Shown: one piece after another, positions 18,291-29,200 of the stretch
How the letters are laid out: the number at the start of each line of letters is the position of its first letter
Position numbering within the stretch: position 1 is the stretch's first letter
Assembly (NCBI GenBank): GCA_014904985.1
Contig: MU129207.1
Coordinates: forward strand, 18,135 to 55,290
From: Hydnum rufescens UP504
Taxonomy: Eukaryota; Basidiomycota; Agaricomycetes; Cantharellales; Hydnaceae
Length of the DNA: 37,156 bases
Reading direction: 5' to 3'
Position numbers and translations under genes: made by a program
Notes under the pieces: generated by a model
What the model was told of the DNA's origin: nothing
Databases searched by the model: none
What the model saw: only the letters and a program-made list of their open reading frames with translations

Positions 18291-19112
18291 TGATGGGACG
18301 AGGCAGCCTGATGAGTGCTTGGATGTGCACTTGCCAAGCCTGAGCTAGTGCTAGCTCCAAGAGTCTCATCAACATCCCAACCATAACGCCTTGCTCATGC
18401 CCGAAGCTTCTTCTCCTTCCAAATCACATTGCTTGTGCATTGCGAGGATCCCTCCATTCTATAATGAGGCATGCATCAAAAGGGCTGAGAGATTTTGCCT
18501 TTTTGCCCTGGGCAGCTGCCCGCCGACGCTTTATATCGAGTAGAGCCTCCTCGTCACCATTATGGGCTCGCTCATCAACTGGCGAGCCGCCTCTTGCGTC
18601 TTATTGACAGCCTCCTTCACTTTCCTCTTCTTCGCAGTTGCAATGACAACCCCTTGATCATACTCTGCGTCTGTCTCGCCTCTTATAGGCTGAACATGTA
18701 TGGGTGAATCAGAACCCGAACTTTCATCCTCAGGATCCGAATCCCGTGAGCTTTCCAAGAATATCTCCGTCCCCGTCACAGGATGATCCCCGGAAGCATG
18801 AACCGGAGTAAAAGGACTGTAGCCGAAGGTACTCTTCAGGCAATACATCATAGATGGATTAGGAGTTAGAGAACCAGTCCCAAGAATCAGAGAATCGTTC
18901 CCGATAATGTAGCGCAGGACTATATCTTCCATGGGTTCATCAGGAAGGACTCCAGGATAATGATGAGGGGCGATGATCCAAGGATCAGGACAGTCGTGCT
19001 CCACGAGGAGCCAGACATAAATGTTGTGAGCGACCATCTTCCTTTTGGCTTCATCTGGGATGCCACTGGACTGATTGCCATCAGGAGAATTGCGTACGCA
19101 ATAGTCTGACAT
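18250..19112 (-). pseudogene. Unknown minus-strand gene with basic/acidic C-terminal region, frame broken
   Basis: ATG at 19112 opens a 193-codon frame to 18531. It has a globular start (AHNIYVWLLVEHDCPDPWII, HHYPGVLPDEP), an acidic Ser-rich stretch (SRDSDPEDESSGSDSP), a basic nuclear-signal-like KKRKVKEAVNK and then the stop. In another frame the reading continues past that stop as ALLDIKRRRAAAQGKKAKSL...FDACLIIEWRDP, meets TGA near 18430, and goes on to about 18250. A frameshift near 18560 plus a later TGA therefore seem to have cut a longer protein. The G-rich minisatellite begins just beyond its end. Divergent from the plus-strand gene at 19412. Family not recognised. Confidence 0.45.
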
Positions 19113-19411
19113 CCCACACCTCAGTCCTCCGCAATAGGCCCGAATGCACTAAAACGCTCTCACACTCTCTTCACTTTGCCAACGCACTAGATCACCGCAG
19201 CCCAGATACACCCCTCACCAGAGCATTCTCCACACCACTCGAATGCTGAGGAGGTCTTCGCAGCCACGGGACCTTCTGTTAGTAACAACCAACTAGACAC
19301 TAGCTTACGGCACCCATTAGATCGTGCGTCCACCCAAAATAATGCACCGGGACAATCGGTTCTCGCACTCTTTTTCAGAGACCCATAGCGACTCACGACT
19401 CCACACCCAAA

Positions 19412-20016
19412 GTGACCATCCCTTCCAAACGTGCAAAAGGCGCCGTTAGTTCTAACATGCATACCCCGCACATGAATCTACAACTAACGCCCGCCCACGC
19501 AACGCCCCGCTCGAAAATTCCTTTTGTACACGTCGCTCCCCCCATGATAGACCCCACCCCTCCACCCACGAAAATTGTAACGTTCGAAAACCGCGCCATT
19601 AGTGGATTGACTTTCACCCCCCCGCCCCTCGAATGGGAAGGAACACATTACTCAGATGCCCCTGGAGTCTACAGCTTGACCAGTCCGAACCAACACTTTC
19701 TAACGCGGTATCACTACCCTCGCAGCGCAGACACAAGCATTCCTCGTCATGAAGTGTCCGTCCGACTCACTGCCGTTAACTATCTTGACACCGACATTGG
19801 GACCCCACGCCTCTCACAATATGATATCCCTGATCTCCCAGCTTTGGAGGCGCGCACCCGGCGCCGCCCTCGAATGTGATTGACGTCCGCGACTGTCCAC
19901 TTCAAAGCGTGAGACTTACCGCCCTCTGGCGCGTTGAAATTACTAATCGCCCCGCGCCCGCTCCACAAACTCGCAAGATGGGGGGCATACCACCTACACG
20001 CCGTTCCTTTCGCTAG
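19412..20016 (+). CDS. Unknown Pro/Thr-rich protein with one apparent frameshift
   Basis: ATG at 19412 opens MTIPSKRAKGAVSSNMH and runs 155 codons to TGA 19877. Before that, between about 19825 and 19879, the reading seems to pass to the frame NVIDVRDCPLQSVRLTALWR...TRRSFR ending at TAG 20014-20016, giving about 200 residues. The middle part (ISGLTFTPPPLEWEGTHYSD, LTRYHYPRSADTS) looks like real protein and uses CG-rich codons, unlike much of the window. No domain recognised. It faces the minus-strand gene at 20013-20624, and the two stop codons overlap in the palindrome CGCTAGCG. The start is the first ATG after the divergent intergenic region; an upstream exon cannot be excluded. Confidence 0.5.
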
Positions 20017-20624
20017 CGAGTTTCCCCTACTCGTACACCACCTCGAGCAGCCCGAGTAATTTCATCAATAGCCTGTTCCCTGCCATAAAGTTCAGGGGTG
20101 AAGTTGAGTGGGCACTGTAACAAGAGCTGGAAGGGTCGGCGGCTATTTGTGAACATGACCACCCACTCCACCCATGTGATGGCAGAATGTAAAGAATCAT
20201 GATCGTGCCCATCGTCATGTGGAATGCCCTGCACAGAGCCAAAATCTGTTTGTAAGTCAGAAAATTTCGTCATCGAGCATAACATGTTCTACCCAAACTC
20301 ACTGTTCTTTGAACAGTCAGACCATGCCACATAGTCCAGAGTATCCATGTGCGCATTAGAGAACTCCAGCGCATCTCCCAAATTCCCTAGGGAGTCGATC
20401 CACATTACAGGCTTGAGCTTGGTGGGGCCCTCACCCGCCACTGCACCAGAGGTGGCAGCAAGTGAGGACACACTGGCCAGAAACGTCGGATTGCCAGCAA
20501 AAACACCCCTTGCCGTGTGACCAACAGAAACAGGTGCGCTGTGGGATGAAGAGGCAGCCACAGGGGACATGACATACAACTTGAGATATTTGGATCCGCG
20601 GAATCTCCCACCCTCTCTTGTCAA
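20013..20624 (-). CDS. Two-exon unknown protein
   Basis: Exon 1 is 20624-20303. An intron follows at 20302-20246 (GTGAGT, TCTGAC branch-like sequence, ACAAACAG; 57 bp). Exon 2 is 20245-20013 with stop TAG. The phases match (one base carried over, making Asn), giving 184 residues. Exon 1 has a Ser/Ala-rich segment and then SLGNLGDALEFSNAHMD and DYVAWSDCSKN. Exon 2 has the acidic FGSVQGIPHDDGHDHD and a more hydrophobic ITWVEWVVMFTNSRRPFQLL with a short REQAIDEITRAARGG helix. No known domain is recognised. The true start may be upstream, because the frame before the ATG stays open for several codons. Confidence 0.55.
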
Positions 20625-20866
20625 AGTATGTACATCTCACATGGATCTCCTGCTCTCACTTCACATTCGACTCACTTTATCTTTGCACTTTGGCTGTTTC
20701 TCCCCATTGATGAAGGAGGTTTAGGGCTCCTGGTATGTCCTTGCACACTTATTACTGAGATTAAAAATGCCACTGACACGGATAACAGCTATCCCAAATA
20801 GCAGCTATCATCAGCCATCGGGTTTTTGACCTCAACCCCCAGTCATTCAATGGTCCCAGTCAGTTA

Positions 20867-21770
20867 ATGTTCGATCCTTCAAGTCATTCTTTTGGCTCTG
20901 GTGGAACTGTGACTTTCGACTCTCATCCTCCCCTCAACAATCATCATGCGGATGAGAGGCCCCGCAATAATTTCCACCCACAACAGCACCTCCATTACCC
21001 ATCTCCATGCTGCCTGTGTCTTGTGTTTTTTCACCCCTTCACAACACCTGCTCATGCACACGATCCCCTTGGTGCTGCAGCAGCCTTTCACACAACAGCA
21101 GTGGCCACAATCTTGCCATCAACCACTACCACCAATGATCACCCCATCTCCCTGTCAAATCCCCGTGTCCCGATGTCATTCATATGATCAAATGATTGAC
21201 CCGTCCTGTATCTATGCTCACTGCCCTACCCCAGCTCTCAGCAGCAGTTCCACCACATCCAATTCTTCCACTTCTCCCTTGCCCACAAGATCGTCTTTTT
21301 CTCCCGATGTTCCCTTTGCCTACTCCGGGCCATCTCCAGAAAGCACTGACAAGCCTACCATGTCCTCTGTCGATATTTCAGGCCAGTCTTCTCTCGCCAG
21401 CACACCCCTCCCAACACCTCCTCCAACAGTGCAACAGATCATGATGTCCTCCGAACCTGACAGTGGCCTCACCCGTTCTACCCAACCGCATCCCTCTACG
21501 AACCCTGGGACCTGAAAACTACCCCGCTCAACCAAGTCACACCCATCAAGTTCTTCCTCTGAAGCTAGGTCGACCCCAGCATCGAAAACAAGGCATGTAA
21601 TGCCTTCAATAAATCACATTGGTTGACCAACTCTAGCCTGCTTTTTCTGTCAACAATGCAAGATTGCCTGTCCTCTGCCCCTGACACAGAAGACCTTTCT
21701 TGTGAGTAAGTACTCTTCCTCTACTGGCCACTAGTATCAATCCATTAATTTTGCAACTCTTTGTAGACAA
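20867..21770 (+). pseudogene. Zn2Cys6 transcription-factor remnant
   Basis: A low-complexity Ser/Thr/Pro/His/Gln-rich N-terminus starts either at 20867 or, in another frame, at 20946. The latter frame continues to 21515 (SSTTSNSSTSPLPTRSSFSP...). It then crosses TGA at 21513 and TGA at 21624 without changing frame and reaches TLACFFCQQCKIACPLPL (about 21630-21690). That gives C-x2-C-x6-C, the first half of a fungal Zn(II)2Cys6 binuclear cluster. The usual Arg residues between the cysteines appear as Gln and Cys, which CG-to-CA and CG-to-TG changes would cause. A possible intron (GTGAGTAAG...TTTGTAG, ending 21770) follows; the second half of the cluster after it is not convincing. Confidence 0.5.
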
Positions 21771-22408
21771 TGCATGAGTCACAATCAATCGCGCGTGTAT
21801 CTTATGCACACTCATCATGATCTTCCAAAAGACAAACCTGTGAAGAAATTTATGGACAAGGACATCCATAACATGGGCCAAGGACCCTCCCCACCACCTT
21901 TTATAAGTTTTCGTGATGCGTGCCCAGTTCACAGTATGACAGTTTCACAAGCTGCTCTAGAGAAACTGACTACTGGGCTCATTGTTATACATGTCATAAT
22001 TGTACACAATTTCAGGAAATACATACACCATTCATCATTTATGCCTTGACTTCTATCCTCTTTAAATGTATGAAAAGCAGAAAAATGGCCAAACTGGGGG
22101 CAATGCTTGAAATAATTTAGACAATCCCCATATATCACCCCACCGTCCCAACTGCATGAGTTGGGGATTGGTGCTTGTCACCGCTACCGATTACATAATT
22201 GAGACCTGCAATGATGAAAAGAACAATGAAACAATACCAGAGGTGGGTCCTTGTACCACATCTTCAGCACTTCGACAAGTTCTTTTAGTTTATCAGACAT
22301 GGGAGTTCCTTTTCAATTTTTCAAAGTGACGTGGATCAGTGGCAATGGTCAAAGTCATTCTTGTAAGGTCTCATGCAGCAAGTCCGGTGATCACCAAATT
22401 AAAGTACC

Positions 22409-22603
22409 ATGGTGGCATTTTTGGTGACAAACTATGTGAGCTCTGACCCCACGTCAACTAAATGTGGGCATGGTCGGCCCTGTAAATATGACTCCCTGGA
22501 TCTCAAAAGAGAGGCCAAGAATGCCCAAAGAAGAGCACAATATGCACTATCACAAAGGTCTTTACTCAAATTATTATACTATTTAACTACATGGGTTAAT
22601 TAA
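22409..22603 (+). pseudogene. Fragment with AT-hook-like GRP motif and basic helix
   Basis: A 64-codon frame contains KCGHGRPCKYDSLDLK followed by REAKNAQRRAQYALSQR. The GRP core next to basic residues resembles an AT-hook, with an Arg that would be CGC now reading TGC (Cys). Nothing on either side extends it. The stretches 21771-22408 and 22604-22684 show no gene that I can support. Confidence 0.25.
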
Positions 22604-22684
22604 ACTACTACCAGAGGAAAGCTAAAAGGGATTCCCCAAGCATGCACTGCTTTATGTATTGGATACAATGATCTGAACAGCGAC

Positions 22685-23074
22685 ATGAACAATCACAAAA
22701 TGAGCGATTCCAAAAAGATCGCTAATAGTGGAAAGGAAGATGGGGGTGGGGAGGATGGTGATGAGGATGATGGCGATGAGGATAATGGTGATGAGGACAG
22801 GGGCAAGGAAGATGAAGGCAAGGAAGTAGGTGTGGGGGACGACAACATGGAGGAGGAGGGAAGTGCAGAGGGTCCCATATTGCACGATCGACATAGGGGT
22901 CAGTCCATCCGGTACAATGGCAACTTCCTGAGGTGGAGGGCTGACCAGGAACTGGCAATACTCAAGGAAAAGTGGGCATCTGCGATGGGACTAGTTGACA
23001 TGTTGGAAAGGCAGAACAAGGACCTTCAAGAGGAGGTAGCAGAGTTGAAAGTGAGATTGAGGATGTATTCATAG
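22685..23074 (+). CDS. Acidic protein with C-terminal coiled coil, unknown
   Basis: 129 codons. Residues ~15-60 are a run of Gly/Asp/Glu repeats (GEDGDEDDGDEDNGDED). Then comes DRHRGQSIRYNGNFLRWRAD, and residues ~90-129 form a plausible coiled coil (LVDMLERQNKDLQEEVAEL). Stop at 23072-23074. The acidic run comes from GATGAGGATGATGGCGATGAG-like triplet repeats and could be a microsatellite expansion. The gene may be a 3' exon of something longer. There is no recognised family and no signal peptide. Confidence 0.4.
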   Translation: MNNHKMSDSKKIANSGKEDGGGEDGDEDDGDEDNGDEDRGKEDEGKEVGVGDDNMEEEGSAEGPILHDRHRGQSIRYNGNFLRWRADQELAILKEKWASAMGLVDMLERQNKDLQEEVAELKVRLRMYS

Positions 23075-23092
23075 ACTACATCATTCTCACTC

Positions 23093-23485
23093 TTATGGAC
23101 AAGCAGACTGATTACTCCACATTGGCAAATAAGGGCCCACCCAAAATGAATCCCTGCCAAGCACAGGTCGGCCTAGGACCTCAACTGAGTCGATAGCATC
23201 AGGCAGTTGACCTGGCTTGATGAAATCCAACAATGGAGATCCCTTCGTAGACTTTCTGACATCAGCACTGGGCAAGCCAGCACTACCACTGGAGTTGCCT
23301 AGCCCCATAGTCATGTCACTGTCTGCATCTACCTGAGGCGGATTTGGCTTCCACTTTTTGAATGATGGTGTACCACTGCTGGTGTCAGTGGACTTTTGCT
23401 TGGCCCCAGCAATGGAGGCCCAGAATGGATTGGGCCTTTGAATGTTGTAAGCGGGAATTTGAAGTCGACTCCAGCTACAGTCCAT
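23093..23485 (-). CDS. Unknown Ser/Pro-rich protein or exon
   Basis: 130-codon minus-strand frame, convergent with the acidic coiled-coil gene and ending 18 bp from it. Sequence includes KQKSTDTSSGTPSFKKWKPN, an acidic DADSDMTMGLG, and SPLLDFIKPGQLPDAIDSVE. Composition is protein-like, but no domain is recognised and CpG is nearly absent. It may be part of a split gene with sequences further upstream on the minus strand. Confidence 0.3.
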   Translation of the reverse strand: MDCSWSRLQIPAYNIQRPNPFWASIAGAKQKSTDTSSGTPSFKKWKPNPPQVDADSDMTMGLGNSSGSAGLPSADVRKSTKGSPLLDFIKPGQLPDAIDSVEVLGRPVLGRDSFWVGPYLPMWSNQSACP

Positions 23486-24671
23486 GATATGGAATCAAGA
23501 ATGAAAAGAAGGGATCATGGGATCAATCCAGGTGTTCAGGTCCTTGAGAAGGAGTGGTCTTTGGATGGGAGAAATGTACTGCTCTGATAGAGACTATCTA
23601 AACAGTGAATAAAGGGATCAAATCACACACTAAGTCCTCCTCTTGAGAACCTATAAAAAGTGTGATAAGTAGTGATTGTGTTGTGGAGTTTACCCTTGGA
23701 CCAGTGGCAGTTTGTTAAGCCTTCAAAACTGGGGATGAGGGGAAAGACAATGGAAATTTGCATATCCTGCACTTAATATACATCACAGAAAAATGCTATG
23801 GTAACCGGCAGAAAGGTGGGATTAAGGCGAAAATGATGAAAAAGAAATCAAGTCAAAAGCTTAAAAACTGAAGGAGATATATAATTAACAAGTCAGAACA
23901 GGGGAATATGGCTTAACCAAGGTATTCCTCCTCTCCTACTGAACAGAATCCCTTGGGGAAAGGTGGAACTGGTTTCCCTAGACATACCCTCCATCGGACA
24001 TAGGGTGCCAGAACCATAGTTGCCTTTAATAATCAGAAAAGCAGAGGTAAAAGTGAAATGAGACATGGGGAGACTAAATCACAGAAAGCCAAGTTATAAT
24101 CCACTCGTTTTTCCCTTGGTACCATTCGATGCGTATTTTCAAAATACTGAAGGATAGTGTGGAGCATGAGGTAAAATCGACCTGGAGGATGTAGTTCGTA
24201 TCCGATAAATGCGTGTGTGGTACCATTGGATAGGCATTGATTGTAGCTTTCTGGGAGCTATCTTGCCGAGTCGATCTGATCAAAAATGAGGGAGATATTC
24301 GCAAAATACTCCTTGAGAGTATGGGAATAGCCCCTATTTAGCATGTGACTAATCTGCGAGTTGGATCCAGAGGATTAGGCAATCTTGATTATATAATTGG
24401 GACTCGTATATCGCCCTTGAGGCAATGGCACAGAAGACTGGATTGAGCATCAATGAAGAGGGCAAGTTGAATTGCCAAAGCCACAATTGGCTGGACTCAA
24501 GGTAAATACAAAATCAGGTGGTCTGTTGAAGACCTGGAGGTGGACAAACAATTGTCTCATATACAAGGTGGAGGAGAAGTGAGTAGGCCATGATTTTGAA
24601 AGAGGGGAATCTGTGCTATTTAATAATAAAAGGAATGATGGGAAATGGAGGCGGAATTGAACATATTGGAT
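23486..24671. other. No gene supported
   Basis: About 1.2 kb of AT-richer, CpG-poor sequence. Only short frames are open (the longest is 76 codons on the minus strand at 24074-24304, without protein-like features I trust). No inverted or tandem repeat stands out. Confidence 0.5.
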
Positions 24672-25699
24672 TCATTTGAGGAGGTAGTTGGGTGGTGATA
24701 TGAATTCTATGTGGTAGGGATTTATCCCTCCAACAACATCATGAACACGGTACCACGAGGAGGGCACACCCTTCACAAACTCGTTCTGATTCATGAAATC
24801 AAGGGGTAGGCCAACCTGCAGTTTTATTCTTGTGAGGGCTTCTGCAAATAAGGGATGATCCTTATTGGTCGCAGAATTCGTGCTGTCGGAAGGTTCGCAC
24901 CATATCATAGGGCATTTGACGAGACCTACAGTTGCAGCAGGAGTGAGCAACTTTTCCAAAACAAGAGAGGCTTATCTCATACCATTTCTTTGGAGGTCAG
25001 CCTCACATGAAAGGGAGCAGTGAAATATACATGTGAAGGATGGCCATGAACCACCCAAATCTCCGGCAATGATGTCAGAAAGCCAGTATTGCCCAGTCTT
25101 TGAGTTTTTCTCTGCCAACTCCACTACATAGATAGAAGACTTAATGAATGTCACTGAATGAGCTGGAACAAGCAAAGCCAGACATAGAACTAACCATTTG
25201 GTGCCAGCAAACAGCCCTAATGGGCATCTTAATGACACAACAAAATGCTATCAAATGCTGGACACAGTGGCGCCATAAGGCATCGTAGATTCCACAAGAG
25301 ACAGCACAGAGACTAATGCCAGGAGTTGAGTCAATGAGGGCATACTGCCTTTTCATTTCCATGTCAGCATTCATCATCGCCAAAGTGTCGGAAGATGTGA
25401 TTGTCAAAGGTAAACTAAGACACCATGAATTCGTGCAAGAAGTTGGCAAATATAAATGATCTAAATGGGCAAATATTAGTAGAAGTCATATTTTGAAGGG
25501 CATAAATCATCCAGGTGTCATGCCCTACTCTATGCTGCACATACTGTCTAGGTATGGAAGGGGAAAGTGGAAGCAAATGTTGGAAGTGGGATACCTCACG
25601 GCTCAAACCAACTTTGAGGATGAACAACTTGCGACTGCACTGTCTCCCAATCCACTGTGCCATTCCACATCCCTTTTTTTGAACTGTGAAGGCATGCAT
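24672..25699 (-). pseudogene. Probable multi-exon minus-strand gene or remnant, unknown
   Basis: Four overlapping minus-strand frames look like consecutive exons read from right to left. 25699-25415 contains RQYVQHRVGHDTWMIYALQN. 25449-25141 contains ALIDSTPGISLCAVSCGIYD and ALWRHCVQHLIAF. 25160-24972 contains SSIYVVELAEKNSKTGQYWL and IIAGDLGGSWPSF. 24959-24672 contains HPLFAEALTRIKLQVGLPL and WYRVHDVVGGINPYHIEF. Possible splice signals (GTTAGT near 25194; GTATGAG near 24977 with CTGTAG near 24930) exist, but I could not make a single consistent model. The family is unknown and there are very few CpGs. Confidence 0.35.
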
Positions 25700-26093
25700 T
25701 CAGCCTGCCTGTGCTGCACGTGTTCTCGACATTCCCACCACATCCTGGACTGTATCCCTCTGTGGGTTCATTTAGTATTTTTTCCCTGTATTGATTGATT
25801 TATTTTCTCTTCTGAATTTAGCCTCCATTTTGTGCAAATTGCCGCACCCTTGCCAGTTTTGGACAAAGTGCACATCACAAGCTTGCCTTTGATTGTGTGC
25901 TGTTGTCCTATTTGCTGTATCATCCTCCATACTGTTGAACCGTGAAGGTGTACATCCAGCCTGCCTGTGTTGTGTGTGTTCTCAACATTCCAGCTGCATC
26001 CTGAGTTTGTCCCTTGGTGAGTATATTTAGTATATTTTGTTGTTTCTTGTGATTAATTGTCTTGTCTCTTATGCCTGACATGTACAGATTATG
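25679..26093 (+). repeat. Diverged direct repeat, period 256 bp, in KDZ2 leader
   Basis: TTGAACTGTGAAGG...CAGCCTGCCTGTGCTGCACG (from 25679) recurs as TTGAACCGTGAAGG...CAGCCTGCCTGTGTTGTGTG (from 25935), continuing through TTTAGTAT. Each copy is about 110-145 bp. Differences are largely CG versus TG/CA. The second copy runs into a GTGAGT...TGTACAG intron (26017-26087). Confidence 0.6.
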
Positions 26094-26218
26094 ACAAGCA
26101 TTTGTGAGGTCGTGCAGTGTGACCTCCACCATATACCCACTGGTTTGATTAGAATATTCGTCATAAACTACACATACCTCCACAAACACTCGATCTTCTC
26201 ACACTTGGGGCCTATGGA

Positions 26219-29200
26219 ATGAACAACATGACGAAATGTTTACTTCGCCAGGGGGCAGCTTGTGTTCCCACTCCTCCTCTCACCACTTCCTCAGCACCTT
26301 CCTCATTGTCCCCAAGCAGTTCTCATCTTAACCCCTCAATTCAAACAAAAAGATGCAATTGCTCCAAATTCCCAACTGCTGAAGTTGTTGGTGCGGGTCC
26401 AAGTGGCATGATAATGACTGAGTCAAGCCAGATTGGAGGATATCCTTCTGGTCCCATCATTCAGTTGACCTTCATTGAATCACACCCATTGGATATCAAC
26501 TTCGAGCCTGAGCTTGTGCCTGAGGTTCATATACATCTCAACCAGGATAAACATTCTTGTCATGCCTGACGGAAGCATGCCCAAGCCCAGCACTGGGGAG
26601 ATGAGGTGCTACTGTCTTTGATTCGACCCTATATGAGCTTTCAATGGGGGCAAGACGCAGGGGACAAGGTGGACCCAGCACCATCGCTATGCACCTGCAA
26701 TGAAAAGCATCATGTACTGAGGGTTGTGTGTGTCCACATGGAGTACCTGGAGCATGTTCAACTCATCATCTGCAAATGCAATCCTGCTGCAGCCCAGCTC
26801 GTATGTCGAGGATTGTTCCCCTGCACACCTTTGTCTCCGACATTGGCTGTCAACATGGATGTCCTAGAGTTTGCATCAGAACTCTTTGTTCGCACAGGTC
26901 CCAATGAGCGGGCATGGGCAGCCACCATGACGAAGTATCTCAAGGCTCGTGGCCATGAATTTGCCACTGTGGACTCACTTCATCAGCGATTTGCTAATGC
27001 TTTGTCACACTATCAAGTCCTTGTCTGTCTTGTCAACACAGAGATGGTGAAAATCATAGATTCCTTTCATGACCCCTTGCTGGTGCCCTCAGTGTCATCA
27101 ACTTCCTTGACATCACTGCCTTCTGGGGCCCCAACATCCCTTGGGTCCTCAGGGCCTTCAGTGCCCTCAATTTCTTCTCTACCTTCTGTGGCCCCAACAT
27201 CAGCAGGACCCCCAACATACCCAGTGCTAGATGAAACAATGCCAATACCTTTTCGAAACTACACTAACACGCACAATTCTGCGGGGCATGTGCAAGATGG
27301 GCCAAGCATTTATTTGCAATCCTGGTGTCCCCTTTGTTTTGGGGGAAGTCACACCAGTGGACTAGGTGTCAGCACCATAGCATGTATTGATGCCAACTTC
27401 CAAATCAAACACAATTGTGACAAAGATCGGTGGAAGGGCTTCAAAGGTGAAACCAGAGCTAGAGACCCCAAGATCTTTTCACCAAGAATGGTGGAGCTAT
27501 CCCAAGTAGAGCTCGATATGATGGAAGCCCGTGTTAATGAGCTCCAACCAACAATGAAAACCCATGTCAACTTGGGGTGAAAATGAAAGCGACTGAGATG
27601 ATGGAGGATGATCGAGCTGTCCCAGGTGAAGATGATGCAGTGGAACCTGGGATGAATGTTCTGAACTTGGTTCTCAATACGTGTGGCAACTGTTTCATTG
27701 CAGCAGATGGCAATTGCATTAAAGCTTCTACCCAGCGGTTTGATGATACTGGGCTCATGGCCTTACTGTGTCGCCATGACATTGCCCTTTACGTTGCCAA
27801 CATGCGCACAGCTGGCAAGAAACAATTTTATGCATTTGCCCTCATCGCAGCTCTTTTCAAGGAGTTGCCAGAATGGTGGACCATGGGGATATTGTATGAC
27901 ATTGCATGTCAAATCCATCAAAGTCTCCTAAAATGGAACTTTATGCCTGAATGGCATAGTTGCATTGTCTTTGGTGTCTCAGTCTTCCATGCATATGGCC
28001 ACCAATGGATGTGCCAGCTATGGTATCATCCTCAGAAGTCGGAGATCTGGGGCCTTTCTGATGGTGAAGGCTGTGAGAGGTTTTGGAGTGAACTCCAAAG
28101 ACTTATTCCCTCTCTAAGGGTTACAGGCTATCACTGACAACTCTTTATAATTGACCTCCAGGTGGAGCACATTGATGAACTGAAGCAGCAGGGCCTGGCG
28201 AAATGGCTGCATGATTGCACTTTATCTGCTCACAAGCGGGAAGGAGAGGTGATGGCAAGGCTTGGTGGGCAGTCTATCTCATACCTCCTGGATCAGTTCA
28301 AGTCACAACAAGCTTTCCAAAGCAAACCGATGCCCCGCCAGTCAAAAACCAAAGGAGCTCATGCGATTGAGCACATCTTGTCCATGACACAGACTGCGCA
28401 ATCCCTGCAGATCCATCTCAAGGAAATGGTGGATGAGCTGGGAGAGCTTGCAACTGATAGCAGCACTGTGGTGGTGGAGGATGAGCTATGGGCAAAGATT
28501 GAGGCTATGTGGTCAAGTATAAAGTGCATTGAGAGTAACATCAAGAAAAAGACAGAGGAACTGCATCTCTCTGATTGGATGTCCCATAAAGACTTGGATC
28601 GCCTTAAGACCGATGAATGGGTGAACCTACAGCTCAATATATGCATTGTTTGAGATCAAATTCTGATAAAACTGTGAGCGTGGAAGTTTGAACTTGCAGG
28701 ATTGGATCGTGCAGATACTGGCTGCAAGCTTGACCACCGAATGAAGGAGCATGTTGAAAAGGCAATGAAGAGCTGGGTCTCTGGAGTACAAGGGGCTCTA
28801 AAGCGATATGAGGAGATACGAAGGGAGATGATGAAGCTTCGGGGGAAGGGGAGTGTTGCAGCGGATGCTTATATCCCCCAGAGATATCCTCGTCTGTCTA
28901 CAAGCTAGATGTAGATGAAGATATCTGGCAAGTACCTCATCATGAGGATCTTGCAAACTTTTCTGATGGAGAGGTACCTGCATGGCTTAGAGATAAGGGG
29001 GTACGGGATGGGATACGAGCTGCCCAAGAGATTCTAAATTGCTGCCAGGAGCTGGAGTGTTGCAAGGCTGAATTCTCTAACTTACATACATGGTTTATGA
29101 CCCAATGTTCTGCCACATGGCACACATATACTCTTTCTTGTGGTATGTAATCTACATTTGGCTGTCATGATAGGGGTTGACTTAATTAGCCTCATTCTGC

